The notes below the pieces were generated by a model. It worked only from the letters and a program-made list of their open reading frames with translations. It ran no database searches and was not told the DNA's origin. The position numbers were made by a program, and so were the translations under genes. From positions 1-11,863 of the forward strand of contig JAEWCE010000056.1 of assembly GCA_023390785.1 (NCBI GenBank): a stretch of DNA of 11,863 bases, read 5' to 3'. The DNA is from Pseudomonadota bacterium. GTDB lineage: Bacteria; Pseudomonadota; Alphaproteobacteria; Rhizobiales; Devosiaceae. Positions 5,930-11,863 of the stretch are shown here, piece after piece. The stretch's first letter is position 1; each line of letters begins with the position of its first letter.

Positions 5930-7324
5930 ATGGGTTTGGCAGTGGTCGCGGCAATCGTGGCGGTCGCGCCGTGTGCTGCACTGGGTGCCGAACTCGATGG
6001 CCGAGCCCTCGGCCTGGCTTGGGCGCTGCCGTTTGCGCTGCTTCTTGGCGGCATTGCTATTCTTCCCCTAGTTGCATCGCATCTGTGGGAGCATCGCCAG
6101 GGATGGCTCGTGGCCGGCATTGCTTTGCTGGTCCTGTTGCCGCTGGCCGTACAATTCGGCGGCCCGGCAACGGCGACGGCTGTGCTGCAGACAGCGCTGC
6201 TCGACTATCTGCCATTCATTCTTCTGCTAGTGGCCCTGTTCACCGTCGCCGGCGGCATTGTCGTACGCGGCAATCTGCATGGTGGCCCGCTCGTCAACTC
6301 GGTTCTGCTGCTGGTCGGCGTGGTTCTCGCGAGCCTCATCGGCACCACCGGCGCGTCGATGGTCATGATCCGGCCCGTGCTGCGCGCCAATGACGACCGG
6401 CGACACCGGGCGCACGTCGTGATCTTCTTCATCTTTCTCGTGTCGAACATCGGCGGCTCGCTGACGCCCCTGGGCGATCCGCCGCTGTTCCTCGGCTTCT
6501 TGCGCGGCGTCGATTTCTTCTGGAGCACCCAGCACCTGCTGTTGTCGATGGCGCTGACCAGCGCACTGGTGCTCGCAATTTTCATCACCCTGGACACCGT
6601 TCTGTATCGTCGCGAGGGCAGGGTGCGTCCCGATCCCACTCCCGATTCGCCGGTTCGAGTGGAGGGCCTCGCCAACATCCTCCTGATCGGCATCATCATC
6701 GCGGCGATCCTGTGGAGCGCCTCGGCCGATCTGGGCACGCTCGCCGTCGCCGGAGTCGAGCTGAAATTCGCCGACGTGATCCGCGATGCCATCCTGGTTG
6801 TCGTCACCCTCGCCTCGATGCTCGTCACGCCCGGCGCGCTGCGGCAGGCCAACGGCTTTTCCTGGGCACCGATGCAAGAGGTGGCGCGGCTTTTCGCCGG
6901 CATCTTCGTCGCCTTGATTCCGGTCCTGGCCATGTTACGGGCGGGGCTCGACGGTGCCCTCGGCCCGGTCCTGTCGTTGGTTCATGGGCCGGACGGTCAG
7001 CCCAACGACTTCGCCTTCTTTTGGCTCACGGGGACGCTCTCGTCCTTTCTCGACAACGCACCGACCTATCTGGTGTTTTTCGAACTCGCGGGCGGTGATC
7101 CAGCCCATTTGATGTCCGCGGGCGCCCGGACGCTGGCGGCGATCTCGGCCGGTGCCGTGTTCATGGGCGCCAACAGCTATATCGGCAACGCCCCAAATCT
7201 CATGGTCCACGCGATCGCCCGGCAGGGAAAGGTCGGCATGCCATCGTTCTTCGGCTATCTCGGTTGGTCGGCCGCAGTGCTGCTGCCCGTGTTCGTCCTC
7301 GTCGGACTCGTCTTCTTCCGCTGA
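5930..7324 (+). CDS. Ion-transporter-superfamily membrane protein, CitMHS_2/NhaD-like (putative Na+:H+ antiporter or organic-anion carrier)
   Basis: This 464-residue polytopic inner-membrane protein has about 11-13 hydrophobic segments and a short signal-like N-terminus (MGLAVVAAIVAVAP, then CAALGAELDG). Motifs resemble the ArsB/NhaD and CitMHS groups: SLIGTTGASMVMIRP (135-149), NIGGSLTPLGDPPLF (173-187), FLDNAPTYLVF (373-383) and GANSYIGNAPN (413-423). These come in two similar sets, the inverted halves of the IT-superfamily fold, where the GTTG/NAPN-type loops bind ions or substrate. Relatives are annotated sodium:proton antiporters, or citrate-transporter-like (PF16980, from memory). The ATG at 5930 has only a weak Shine-Dalgarno; a TTG at 5924 is an alternative. 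It lies 52 bp after the DapA-like gene on the same strand, so it may be last in the catabolic operon and move a pathway anion or Na+. It ends 9 bp from the convergent mrp operon. Confidence 0.82.
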   Translation: MGLAVVAAIVAVAPCAALGAELDGRALGLAWALPFALLLGGIAILPLVASHLWEHRQGWLVAGIALLVLLPLAVQFGGPATATAVLQTALLDYLPFILLLVALFTVAGGIVVRGNLHGGPLVNSVLLLVGVVLASLIGTTGASMVMIRPVLRANDDRRHRAHVVIFFIFLVSNIGGSLTPLGDPPLFLGFLRGVDFFWSTQHLLLSMALTSALVLAIFITLDTVLYRREGRVRPDPTPDSPVRVEGLANILLIGIIIAAILWSASADLGTLAVAGVELKFADVIRDAILVVVTLASMLVTPGALRQANGFSWAPMQEVARLFAGIFVALIPVLAMLRAGLDGALGPVLSLVHGPDGQPNDFAFFWLTGTLSSFLDNAPTYLVFFELAGGDPAHLMSAGARTLAAISAGAVFMGANSYIGNAPNLMVHAIARQGKVGMPSFFGYLGWSAAVLLPVFVLVGLVFFR

Positions 7325-7333
7325 GCGTGCCCT

Positions 7334-7702
7334 CTAGCGCGGCGCTTGTTCTGCATCCGAGCTCTCGTTCGGCGCCACGCCGTTGCCTTCTGCCCGGTCG
7401 CGGTAAAGTGCGGCGCGAGCCAGCAGCATCAGCGTGACCGGGGTCGTCACAATGATGAAGACGAGGATCAGCAATTCATGCAGCACAGGACGAGCCTGCG
7501 TGACGGTGAAGAAGATCATCGAGCCCAGAAGCACGAATCCGGCGCCAAAGCTGGTTCCGAGGGTGGGCGCGTGGATACGCTCGTAGAAGGTCGTGAAACG
7601 CGCCAGCCCGATGGTACCGACGAGGGTAACCGCCGCGCCGATCACCAGGCAGACGCTCACCGCGAGGGCGGCCCAGAGGGGCACGGTGTCGAACTGGCTC
7701 AC
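7334..7702 (-). CDS. mrpG: Mrp Na+/H+ antiporter subunit G
   Basis: This 122-residue small membrane protein has three hydrophobic segments and the MnhG/PhaG signature: GTIGLARFTTFYERIHAPTLG (about residues 29-49, one residue split off here as GTIGLARF plus the rest) followed by TTPVTLMLLARAAL. MrpG is an accessory subunit of the hetero-oligomeric antiporter that exchanges Na+ (some members K+) for H+ at the inner membrane; all subunits are usually needed. The start is GTG at 7702, whose GTGA overlaps the mrpF stop, with GAGG 7 nt upstream. The C-terminal tail (about 20 residues) is polar and acidic. It is the last gene of the mrp operon. Confidence 0.93.
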   Translation of the reverse strand: MSQFDTVPLWAALAVSVCLVIGAAVTLVGTIGLARFTTFYERIHAPTLGTSFGAGFVLLGSMIFFTVTQARPVLHELLILVFIIVTTPVTLMLLARAALYRDRAEGNGVAPNESSDAEQAPR

Positions 7703-7980
7703 TCGATGACCTCGCCTCGCATGAGGAATTTGGCCAGCGCGGCGGTCGAAACGAAGCTAAGAAGGCCGATGACCAGTGCCGCCTCGAAATAGATCGTCTG
7801 GCCGGTGCTGATGCCGAAGGTCAGGAACAGGAGCATGGCAGTGAGATAAAGGCTATCGAGCGCCAGCACCCGATCTTGCGCCCTTGGTCCTTTGAGCAGG
7901 CGCCAGCACGCGATGCCAAGGGCACCTCCAAGCAGGACCTGCGCCAGGACAATCGCGCTGGTCAGGATCAGGGCGCTCAT
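7699..7980 (-). CDS. mrpF: Mrp Na+/H+ antiporter subunit F
   Basis: This 93-residue protein has three predicted membrane helices. The family motif KGPRAQDRVLALDSL lies at residues 30-44; Asp42 corresponds to the conserved Asp that is important for cation transport in Bacillus MrpF. The remainder (TIYFEAALVIGLLSFVSTAALAKF, in two parts around residues 62-85) is typical. The ATG overlaps the mrpE stop (ATGA) and has GGAG 9 nt upstream. The longer in-frame extension up to 8103 is a reading of the mrpE gene in another frame and is not used. Confidence 0.92.
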   Translation of the reverse strand: MSALILTSAIVLAQVLLGGALGIACWRLLKGPRAQDRVLALDSLYLTAMLLFLTFGISTGQTIYFEAALVIGLLSFVSTAALAKFLMRGEVIE

Positions 7981-8459
7981 CGGAAAATCTCCAGCAACAG
8001 AGCTTCGTAAGTCCGCTTGATGCCCGCACCCCAGGCAGGACCGTCCTCGGTGTCGAGCACATGGACGAGCACCGTATCGGTGCGGGCATTGTAGTTGATC
8101 CATGCGCTGCCCGGCGTCGCTGTAATGATGCAGGCGAGAACCGCCAGACCGTTGGGATCGCGAAGCTCCAGCGGGATCGCCACGAACCTCGATCGCGGCT
8201 CACGCCGGCCGAGTGCCAGTCGCAGCACCACGATATTGGATCGGACGATATCGGTGACAACGAGCCCCACAAGCTTCGCGATCAGGTCTGGCCGGCGGAG
8301 CCGGGCGCGCGGCGCGTCAACCGCCGATGCTGCCCACGTGCCGATGCTGGCGACAATCGCGGCAAGCAGCACTTGGCCTGGTGCGAGGCTGCGCGCCAGC
8401 AGCAGCCACATCGCGGCCAGGGCGAGCCAGAGTAGCGGATGGGCGAGTACCCGCTTCAT
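7977..8459 (-). CDS. mrpE: Mrp Na+/H+ antiporter subunit E
   Basis: This 160-residue protein matches MnhE/PhaE. Two or three N-terminal helices are followed by a conserved soluble part with IPLELRDPNGLAVLA, then ITATPGSAWINYN, then DTVLVHVLDTED (about residues 94-138). MrpE is required for full antiport activity and assembly but does not itself resemble a carrier. The ATG overlaps the mrpD stop (ATGA), with AGGGCGG upstream, and the stop overlaps mrpF, so expression is coupled in both directions along the operon. Confidence 0.93.
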   Translation of the reverse strand: MKRVLAHPLLWLALAAMWLLLARSLAPGQVLLAAIVASIGTWAASAVDAPRARLRRPDLIAKLVGLVVTDIVRSNIVVLRLALGRREPRSRFVAIPLELRDPNGLAVLACIITATPGSAWINYNARTDTVLVHVLDTEDGPAWGAGIKRTYEALLLEIFR

Positions 8460-10042
8460 GGTGTCCGCCCTGCGAGGGAACCAAGCACTGCCTCGATGTA
8501 GGTCGCCGGGTCATAGAGGCCAGCCGACATCGTCTGGATGGTGCCCATAACGGGCCCGGCCAGCAGTGTGAGTCCCACGCCCAGTCCGAGGAGCAGCGCG
8601 ATCGGTGCCATTTCGACGACCCGCACCCGTGGAACATGCTCGTCGGTCGGAGCCCAGAAGCGATTGATGCCGGCCCGGAGCAGCGCGATCATGCTTGCAA
8701 GCCCCGACAACACGACAAAAGCCATCAGCCACCACGTGCCAACGGGGATAGACCCGCCGATTTGCGCTCCGAGCATGCTGCGCAGCATGGCGAACTTGCC
8801 CACGAACCCGGCAAGCGGCGGCATCCCGGTGAGGAGAACGGCACAGCCACCGAAGCTGACGGTCAAGAGCGCCATGGTCGCGGGCACGGCGATACCAATA
8901 TCGCCGTCGGTCTCGACCTCGTCGTCGCCGAAGGCTTCCAGCGTTACCGCAAAGACGTCGGCCTCTATCGGCCGGCCGCGTTCCATCAACTCGGCCAGCA
9001 GGAACAGGCAGGCGAGTCCCAGGCTCGAAGCAATCAGGTAGTACATCGCGCCGGCGGTAACGCCGGGATCGCCATAGCCGAGCATGGCCAGGACCGTGCC
9101 GGACGACAGCAGTACGGCAAAGCCGGTCATGCGAGGCAGCTCCTGCGACGATAGCACGCCCACGGTGCCGAACAGCATGGTCGCCATGCCACCAAAGAAC
9201 ATCCAGTCATGGCCGAACCCGTCGAGCTCGGCGCCGAGCAAGCCCGACAGCCTGAGCAGCACGTAGATTCCGACCTTGCTCATGATGGCGAAGATCGCAG
9301 CGACCGGAGCACTGGCGGCGCCGTAGGTGGCCGGCAGCCAGAAACTTAGCGGCCACATGCCGGCCTTGACCAAGAATGCAATGCCGAGCAGTGCCAGGCC
9401 GGCGTCGAAAAGGGGTCGGCTCTCGCTCGGAATGGCGGCGATGCGCGTCGCGAGGTCGGCCATGTTGAGCGTACCGGTCACGCCGTAGATCAGGCTGACG
9501 CCGATCAGGAACAGCGAGGACGCTGCGAGGTTGAAGGCGACATAATGTAGGCCGGCGCGCACGCGGGCGGGCCCAGAGCCGTGCAGTGCCAGGCCATAGG
9601 ATGCGGCCAGCAGAATCTCGAAGAACACGAAGAGGTTGAACAGGTCGCCGGTGAGGAAGGCGCCGTTGAGCCCCATCAGTAGCAATTGGAACAGGGAGTG
9701 GAAGTGCGGCCCGGCGCTGTGCCATCGCGCCGCCGAAAAAGTCATGGCAGCGATCGCCAGCACGGCCGACAGCGTCACCATCAATGCCGCGAGTCGGTCG
9801 GCGACAAGGACGATGGCGAAGGGCGCCGGCCAGTCGCCCAGCCGATAGACGCCGATGCTCGCCTGGGCCCCGCCATCGACCTGGGCGAGCAGGATCACGC
9901 TGACCAGCAGCAGTGCCAGCGTGGCGATGATGCTGATCGCCAGCTTGACGGCATGGTACCGCTCCTCGATGAGGACGAGCACGATGCCGGCCAGCATCGG
10001 CAGCAGAATGGGCATGATGATCAGATGATCGCCGAACGGCAT
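8456..10042 (-). CDS. mrpD: Mrp Na+/H+ antiporter subunit D (NADH-dehydrogenase-like proton channel subunit)
   Basis: This 528-residue polytopic protein is homologous to the antiporter-like subunits NuoL/M/N of complex I. Key charged residues are present: Glu142 in LFVFFEILLAASYGL (equivalent to the essential Glu137 of Bacillus MrpD) and Lys226 in FLVKAGMWPLSFWLP (equivalent to Lys219). These form part of the proton path. The TYGAASAPVAAIFAIMSKVG segment after the Lys is also family-typical. About 14 helices are expected. The ATG at 10042 is preferred to the in-frame one at 10060 because GGGAG stands 7 nt before it and it sits 1 bp after the mrpC stop (TGAGATG). It is directly upstream of mrpE with a 4-bp overlap. 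Confidence 0.95.
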   Translation of the reverse strand: MPFGDHLIIMPILLPMLAGIVLVLIEERYHAVKLAISIIATLALLLVSVILLAQVDGGAQASIGVYRLGDWPAPFAIVLVADRLAALMVTLSAVLAIAAMTFSAARWHSAGPHFHSLFQLLLMGLNGAFLTGDLFNLFVFFEILLAASYGLALHGSGPARVRAGLHYVAFNLAASSLFLIGVSLIYGVTGTLNMADLATRIAAIPSESRPLFDAGLALLGIAFLVKAGMWPLSFWLPATYGAASAPVAAIFAIMSKVGIYVLLRLSGLLGAELDGFGHDWMFFGGMATMLFGTVGVLSSQELPRMTGFAVLLSSGTVLAMLGYGDPGVTAGAMYYLIASSLGLACLFLLAELMERGRPIEADVFAVTLEAFGDDEVETDGDIGIAVPATMALLTVSFGGCAVLLTGMPPLAGFVGKFAMLRSMLGAQIGGSIPVGTWWLMAFVVLSGLASMIALLRAGINRFWAPTDEHVPRVRVVEMAPIALLLGLGVGLTLLAGPVMGTIQTMSAGLYDPATYIEAVLGSLAGRTP

Positions 10043-10043
10043 C

Positions 10044-10376
10044 TCAGTGCTCCCGCCCATCGACGTGGTCCGTGCCGGTCAGGCCGCGCGCCGCAAGCAA
10101 GACGACGAGGAACAGCGCGGTCATGGCGAAGCCGATGACGATTGCCGTGAGCACCAGGGCCTGCGGCACAGGATCGGCATAGGTCCCTACATCCACGCCG
10201 GTTTCTAGGATGGGCGCCGCATCCCGCCTGAGCCCGCCCATGCTGAAGATGAAGAGATTGACGGCGTAGGAGATCAGCGACAGGCCGATGATCACCTGGA
10301 AGCTGCGTGGCCGCAGCAGCAGCCAGATGCCCGAGGCGGCAAGGACGCCGATGCTGAGGGCGAGGATCAGTTCCAT
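10044..10376 (-). CDS. mrpC: Mrp Na+/H+ antiporter subunit C
   Basis: This 110-residue protein has three membrane helices and is homologous to NuoK. It shows SFQVIIGLSLISYAVNLFIF at about 25-44 and the diagnostic DPVPQALVLTAIVIGFA at 68-84. MrpC sits next to MrpA and MrpD and provides part of the membrane proton route. The ATG directly abuts the TAG stop of mrpA (TAGATG) with little Shine-Dalgarno, so translation probably depends on mrpA termination. The C-terminus ends in a short polar tail. Confidence 0.95.
   Translation of the reverse strand: MELILALSIGVLAASGIWLLLRPRSFQVIIGLSLISYAVNLFIFSMGGLRRDAAPILETGVDVGTYADPVPQALVLTAIVIGFAMTALFLVVLLAARGLTGTDHVDGREH
10050..10054 (-). promoter_or_regulatory. 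Ribosome binding site of mrpD
   Basis: The minus strand reads GGGAG 7 nt before the ATG at 10042, within the end of mrpC. It decides the mrpD start over the in-frame ATG six codons upstream. Confidence 0.6.
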
Positions 10377-11863
10377 CTAGCGGCCATCCGTGGCGGTGAC
10401 GGGGGGCGGCGCGGACGCCTTGCGATCTGGGCGGGCCGAGCGGATCGACTGGTGCGCGATGGCGACGAGTACGAGCACAGTGGCGCCGACGACGAGCACG
10501 AACACGCCGAAATCGAACAGCATCGCGGTGGCGACGGGCACGCGGCCGAGCAGCGGCAGCTCCAAATACTGGAAATGCGAGGTGAGGAACGGCGCGCCGA
10601 ACGCCCAGGCGCCGGCGCCCGTCAACAGCGCCAGTGAGAGGCCAATGCCTATCCAGTACACCGGGCGGATACGCAGCCGATCCTCGACCCACCGCGTGCC
10701 GCCGGCGAGGTATTGCAGGATGAATCCGATTGCCATGGTGACGCCCGCGATGAATCCACCCCCGGGAAGGTCGTGGCCGCGCAATAGCAGGAACAGCGCC
10801 AGGGTCACGATCACCGGGAACAGCCACCGCATGATCACTGACGGCACGAACAGGAAGTCCGACAGGATCGTGCCCTCGAGATGGTCGTCCCGTTCGGTTT
10901 CCACTGAGCTCTGGATGCGCTGCTGCTCGGGCCGCGCAATGCTGTCTGCTGCCGGCCGGAAGCGGCGAAGCAGCGCGAATGTCGTGAGCGCCACGATGCC
11001 GAGCACGGTGATTTCGCCGAAGGTGTCGAAGCCGCGGAAATCCACTAGAATGACATTCACGACATTGCGGCCGCCGCCGGCGGTATAGGCGTTGTCGAGG
11101 AAGAATTTTGCGATGCTGTCGGGTGCGTCGCGGGTCATAACCGCATAGGAAAGGACAGCCAATCCGGTGCCGCCCGCCGTAGCCAACGCCAGATCGCGGA
11201 GCCGGCGCGGGCTGAAGCGGCTCAGTGGATCGATCTGCACGTCCTCAAAACGCTTGGGCAACCAACGCAGGCCGAGCAGGATGAGGATGGTCGTCACCAC
11301 TTCGACCAGCAACTGCGTCAGCGCCAGGTCAGGAGCGGAATACCACACGAAGGTGGCGGATGTGGCGAGTCCGGCGCCGCCGAGCAACATCAGCGCGACT
11401 AGCCGGTGGTACTTGGCCTGAGTGGCGGCGCCGACAGCGCAGATCATGCCGACGACCCAGATCAACGCCGGGCCCGGTTCGAGGTTCGACCACGACAGGG
11501 GCAGTGGGCCAAACCCCCCCAGCGTCGGAATGCAGGCGGCGACGATCGAGACAGTCACGAGAATTGCGAGCTGCGGCTGCAGTCGGCGGGTACCGAGCAG
11601 GCGCTCGAGGGCCTTGGCCCACTTCACCGACAGCAGGATCAGCAGCCGCTCGAAGATGCGCGGACCGACCATATGGGCAATAAAGGGCGGCCCTTCGATT
11701 CCCCCTGCCAGATAAGGGCGCAGGAGAATGTAAAACACCACGCCTCCGACGAGCGCCGTGACGCTCATCAGCAGCGGCGCATTGACGCCGTGCCAGACGG
11801 CCAGGCTGTAATCAGGCACCTCCTGGCCCAGGATGGCCCGGACGGCCAGGGCGAGGTAAGGCC
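10377..11863 (-). CDS. mrpA: Mrp Na+/H+ antiporter subunit A with fused MrpB domain, C-terminal part
   Basis: The frame is open from the window edge, so the start lies outside; 494 residues are visible of a protein that is usually about 950 in this fused form. The codons beyond 11819 continue the family sequence (LGQEVPDYSLAVWHG), so the GTG at 11817-11819 is internal. From upstream to downstream: the end of the NuoL-like MrpA region; the MrpA C-terminal domain with APDLALTQLLVE (near 11301-11333); the MbhE-like segment NVILVDFRGFDTFGE (near 11013-11057); then an MrpB domain from about 10871 (TILSDFLFVPSVIMRW, LPGGGFIAGV). There is no separate mrpB gene, so this is a six-gene (group 2, Pha-like) operon. 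MrpA is the large subunit held to contain the Na+ path. The polar C-tail ends one base before the mrpC ATG. Confidence 0.93.
   Translation of the reverse strand, partial: PYLALAVRAILGQEVPDYSLAVWHGVNAPLLMSVTALVGGVVFYILLRPYLAGGIEGPPFIAHMVGPRIFERLLILLSVKWAKALERLLGTRRLQPQLAILVTVSIVAACIPTLGGFGPLPLSWSNLEPGPALIWVVGMICAVGAATQAKYHRLVALMLLGGAGLATSATFVWYSAPDLALTQLLVEVVTTILILLGLRWLPKRFEDVQIDPLSRFSPRRLRDLALATAGGTGLAVLSYAVMTRDAPDSIAKFFLDNAYTAGGGRNVVNVILVDFRGFDTFGEITVLGIVALTTFALLRRFRPAADSIARPEQQRIQSSVETERDDHLEGTILSDFLFVPSVIMRWLFPVIVTLALFLLLRGHDLPGGGFIAGVTMAIGFILQYLAGGTRWVEDRLRIRPVYWIGIGLSLALLTGAGAWAFGAPFLTSHFQYLELPLLGRVPVATAMLFDFGVFVLVVGATVLVLVAIAHQSIRSARPDRKASAPPPVTATDGR

Noticed and set aside
7336..7346. 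AGCGCGGCGCT as a bidirectional terminator between the convergent operons
   Set aside because: The loop would be one base, it lies inside the mrpG coding end, and no T-tract follows.
8327..9154. 275-codon open frame on the plus strand opposite mrpE/mrpD
   Set aside because: Same antisense effect: charged, low-complexity composition over well-supported membrane genes.
1..11863. Search for CRISPR arrays, insertion sequences, tRNA genes, phage or defence genes
   Set aside because: No spaced repeats, transposase-like protein, terminal inverted repeats or cloverleaf-like sequence were recognised; nearly all bases are in recognisable metabolic or transport genes.

Overview
The window is GC-rich and densely coded. 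Gene content (TRAP transporter with a Tat-type binding protein, an NAD-type shikimate dehydrogenase, a six-gene Mrp/Pha antiporter with fused A-B subunit) and codon use suggest an alphaproteobacterium, probably in the Rhizobiales. This is an inference from style and gene families. No rRNA, tRNA, mobile element, CRISPR array or phage gene was seen.

Left part (1-5877, perhaps to 7324): a catabolic locus for shikimate-type cyclohexane carboxylates, arranged as two divergent transcription units. Leftward are a TetR-family regulator and the first 61 codons of a gene whose N-terminus resembles 3-dehydroshikimate dehydratase (QuiC, AP-endonuclease-2/TIM-barrel type). Rightward is a tightly packed set: TRAP binding protein (dctP), TRAP small and large membrane subunits (dctQ, dctM), a shikimate dehydrogenase and a DapA-family class I aldolase/dehydratase. 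Gaps in this set are 5 bp, -4 bp, 4 bp and -1 bp. The shared 308-bp intergenic region carries a promoter-like TTGACT/TACATT pair. Its -10 half lies inside a 20-bp imperfect palindrome built on two GTAC cores one helical turn apart, a good candidate for the TetR operator. The inferred scheme is uptake of shikimate or a relative by the TRAP system, oxidation to 3-dehydroshikimate by the dehydrogenase, and dehydration to protocatechuate by QuiC. The DapA-like protein is the unexplained member. It keeps the Schiff-base Lys, the Tyr and the TTGEG loop but has Leu where dihydrodipicolinate synthase has its carboxylate-binding Arg, so lysine biosynthesis is unlikely.

Middle (5930-7324): a 464-residue membrane protein of the ion-transporter superfamily (CitMHS_2/NhaD-like), annotated in relatives as a sodium:proton antiporter. 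It starts 52 bp after the DapA-like gene and may be read from the same transcript.

Right part (7334-11863, minus strand): the Mrp (Pha/Mnh) multisubunit Na+/H+ antiporter operon mrpA-C-D-E-F-G. The gene order, abutting or 4-bp-overlapping junctions and family motifs are all visible. mrpA carries a fused MrpB domain at its C-terminus and its N-terminal half lies beyond the window. This operon converges on the CitMHS_2 gene with 9 bp between stop codons and no recognisable intrinsic terminator.
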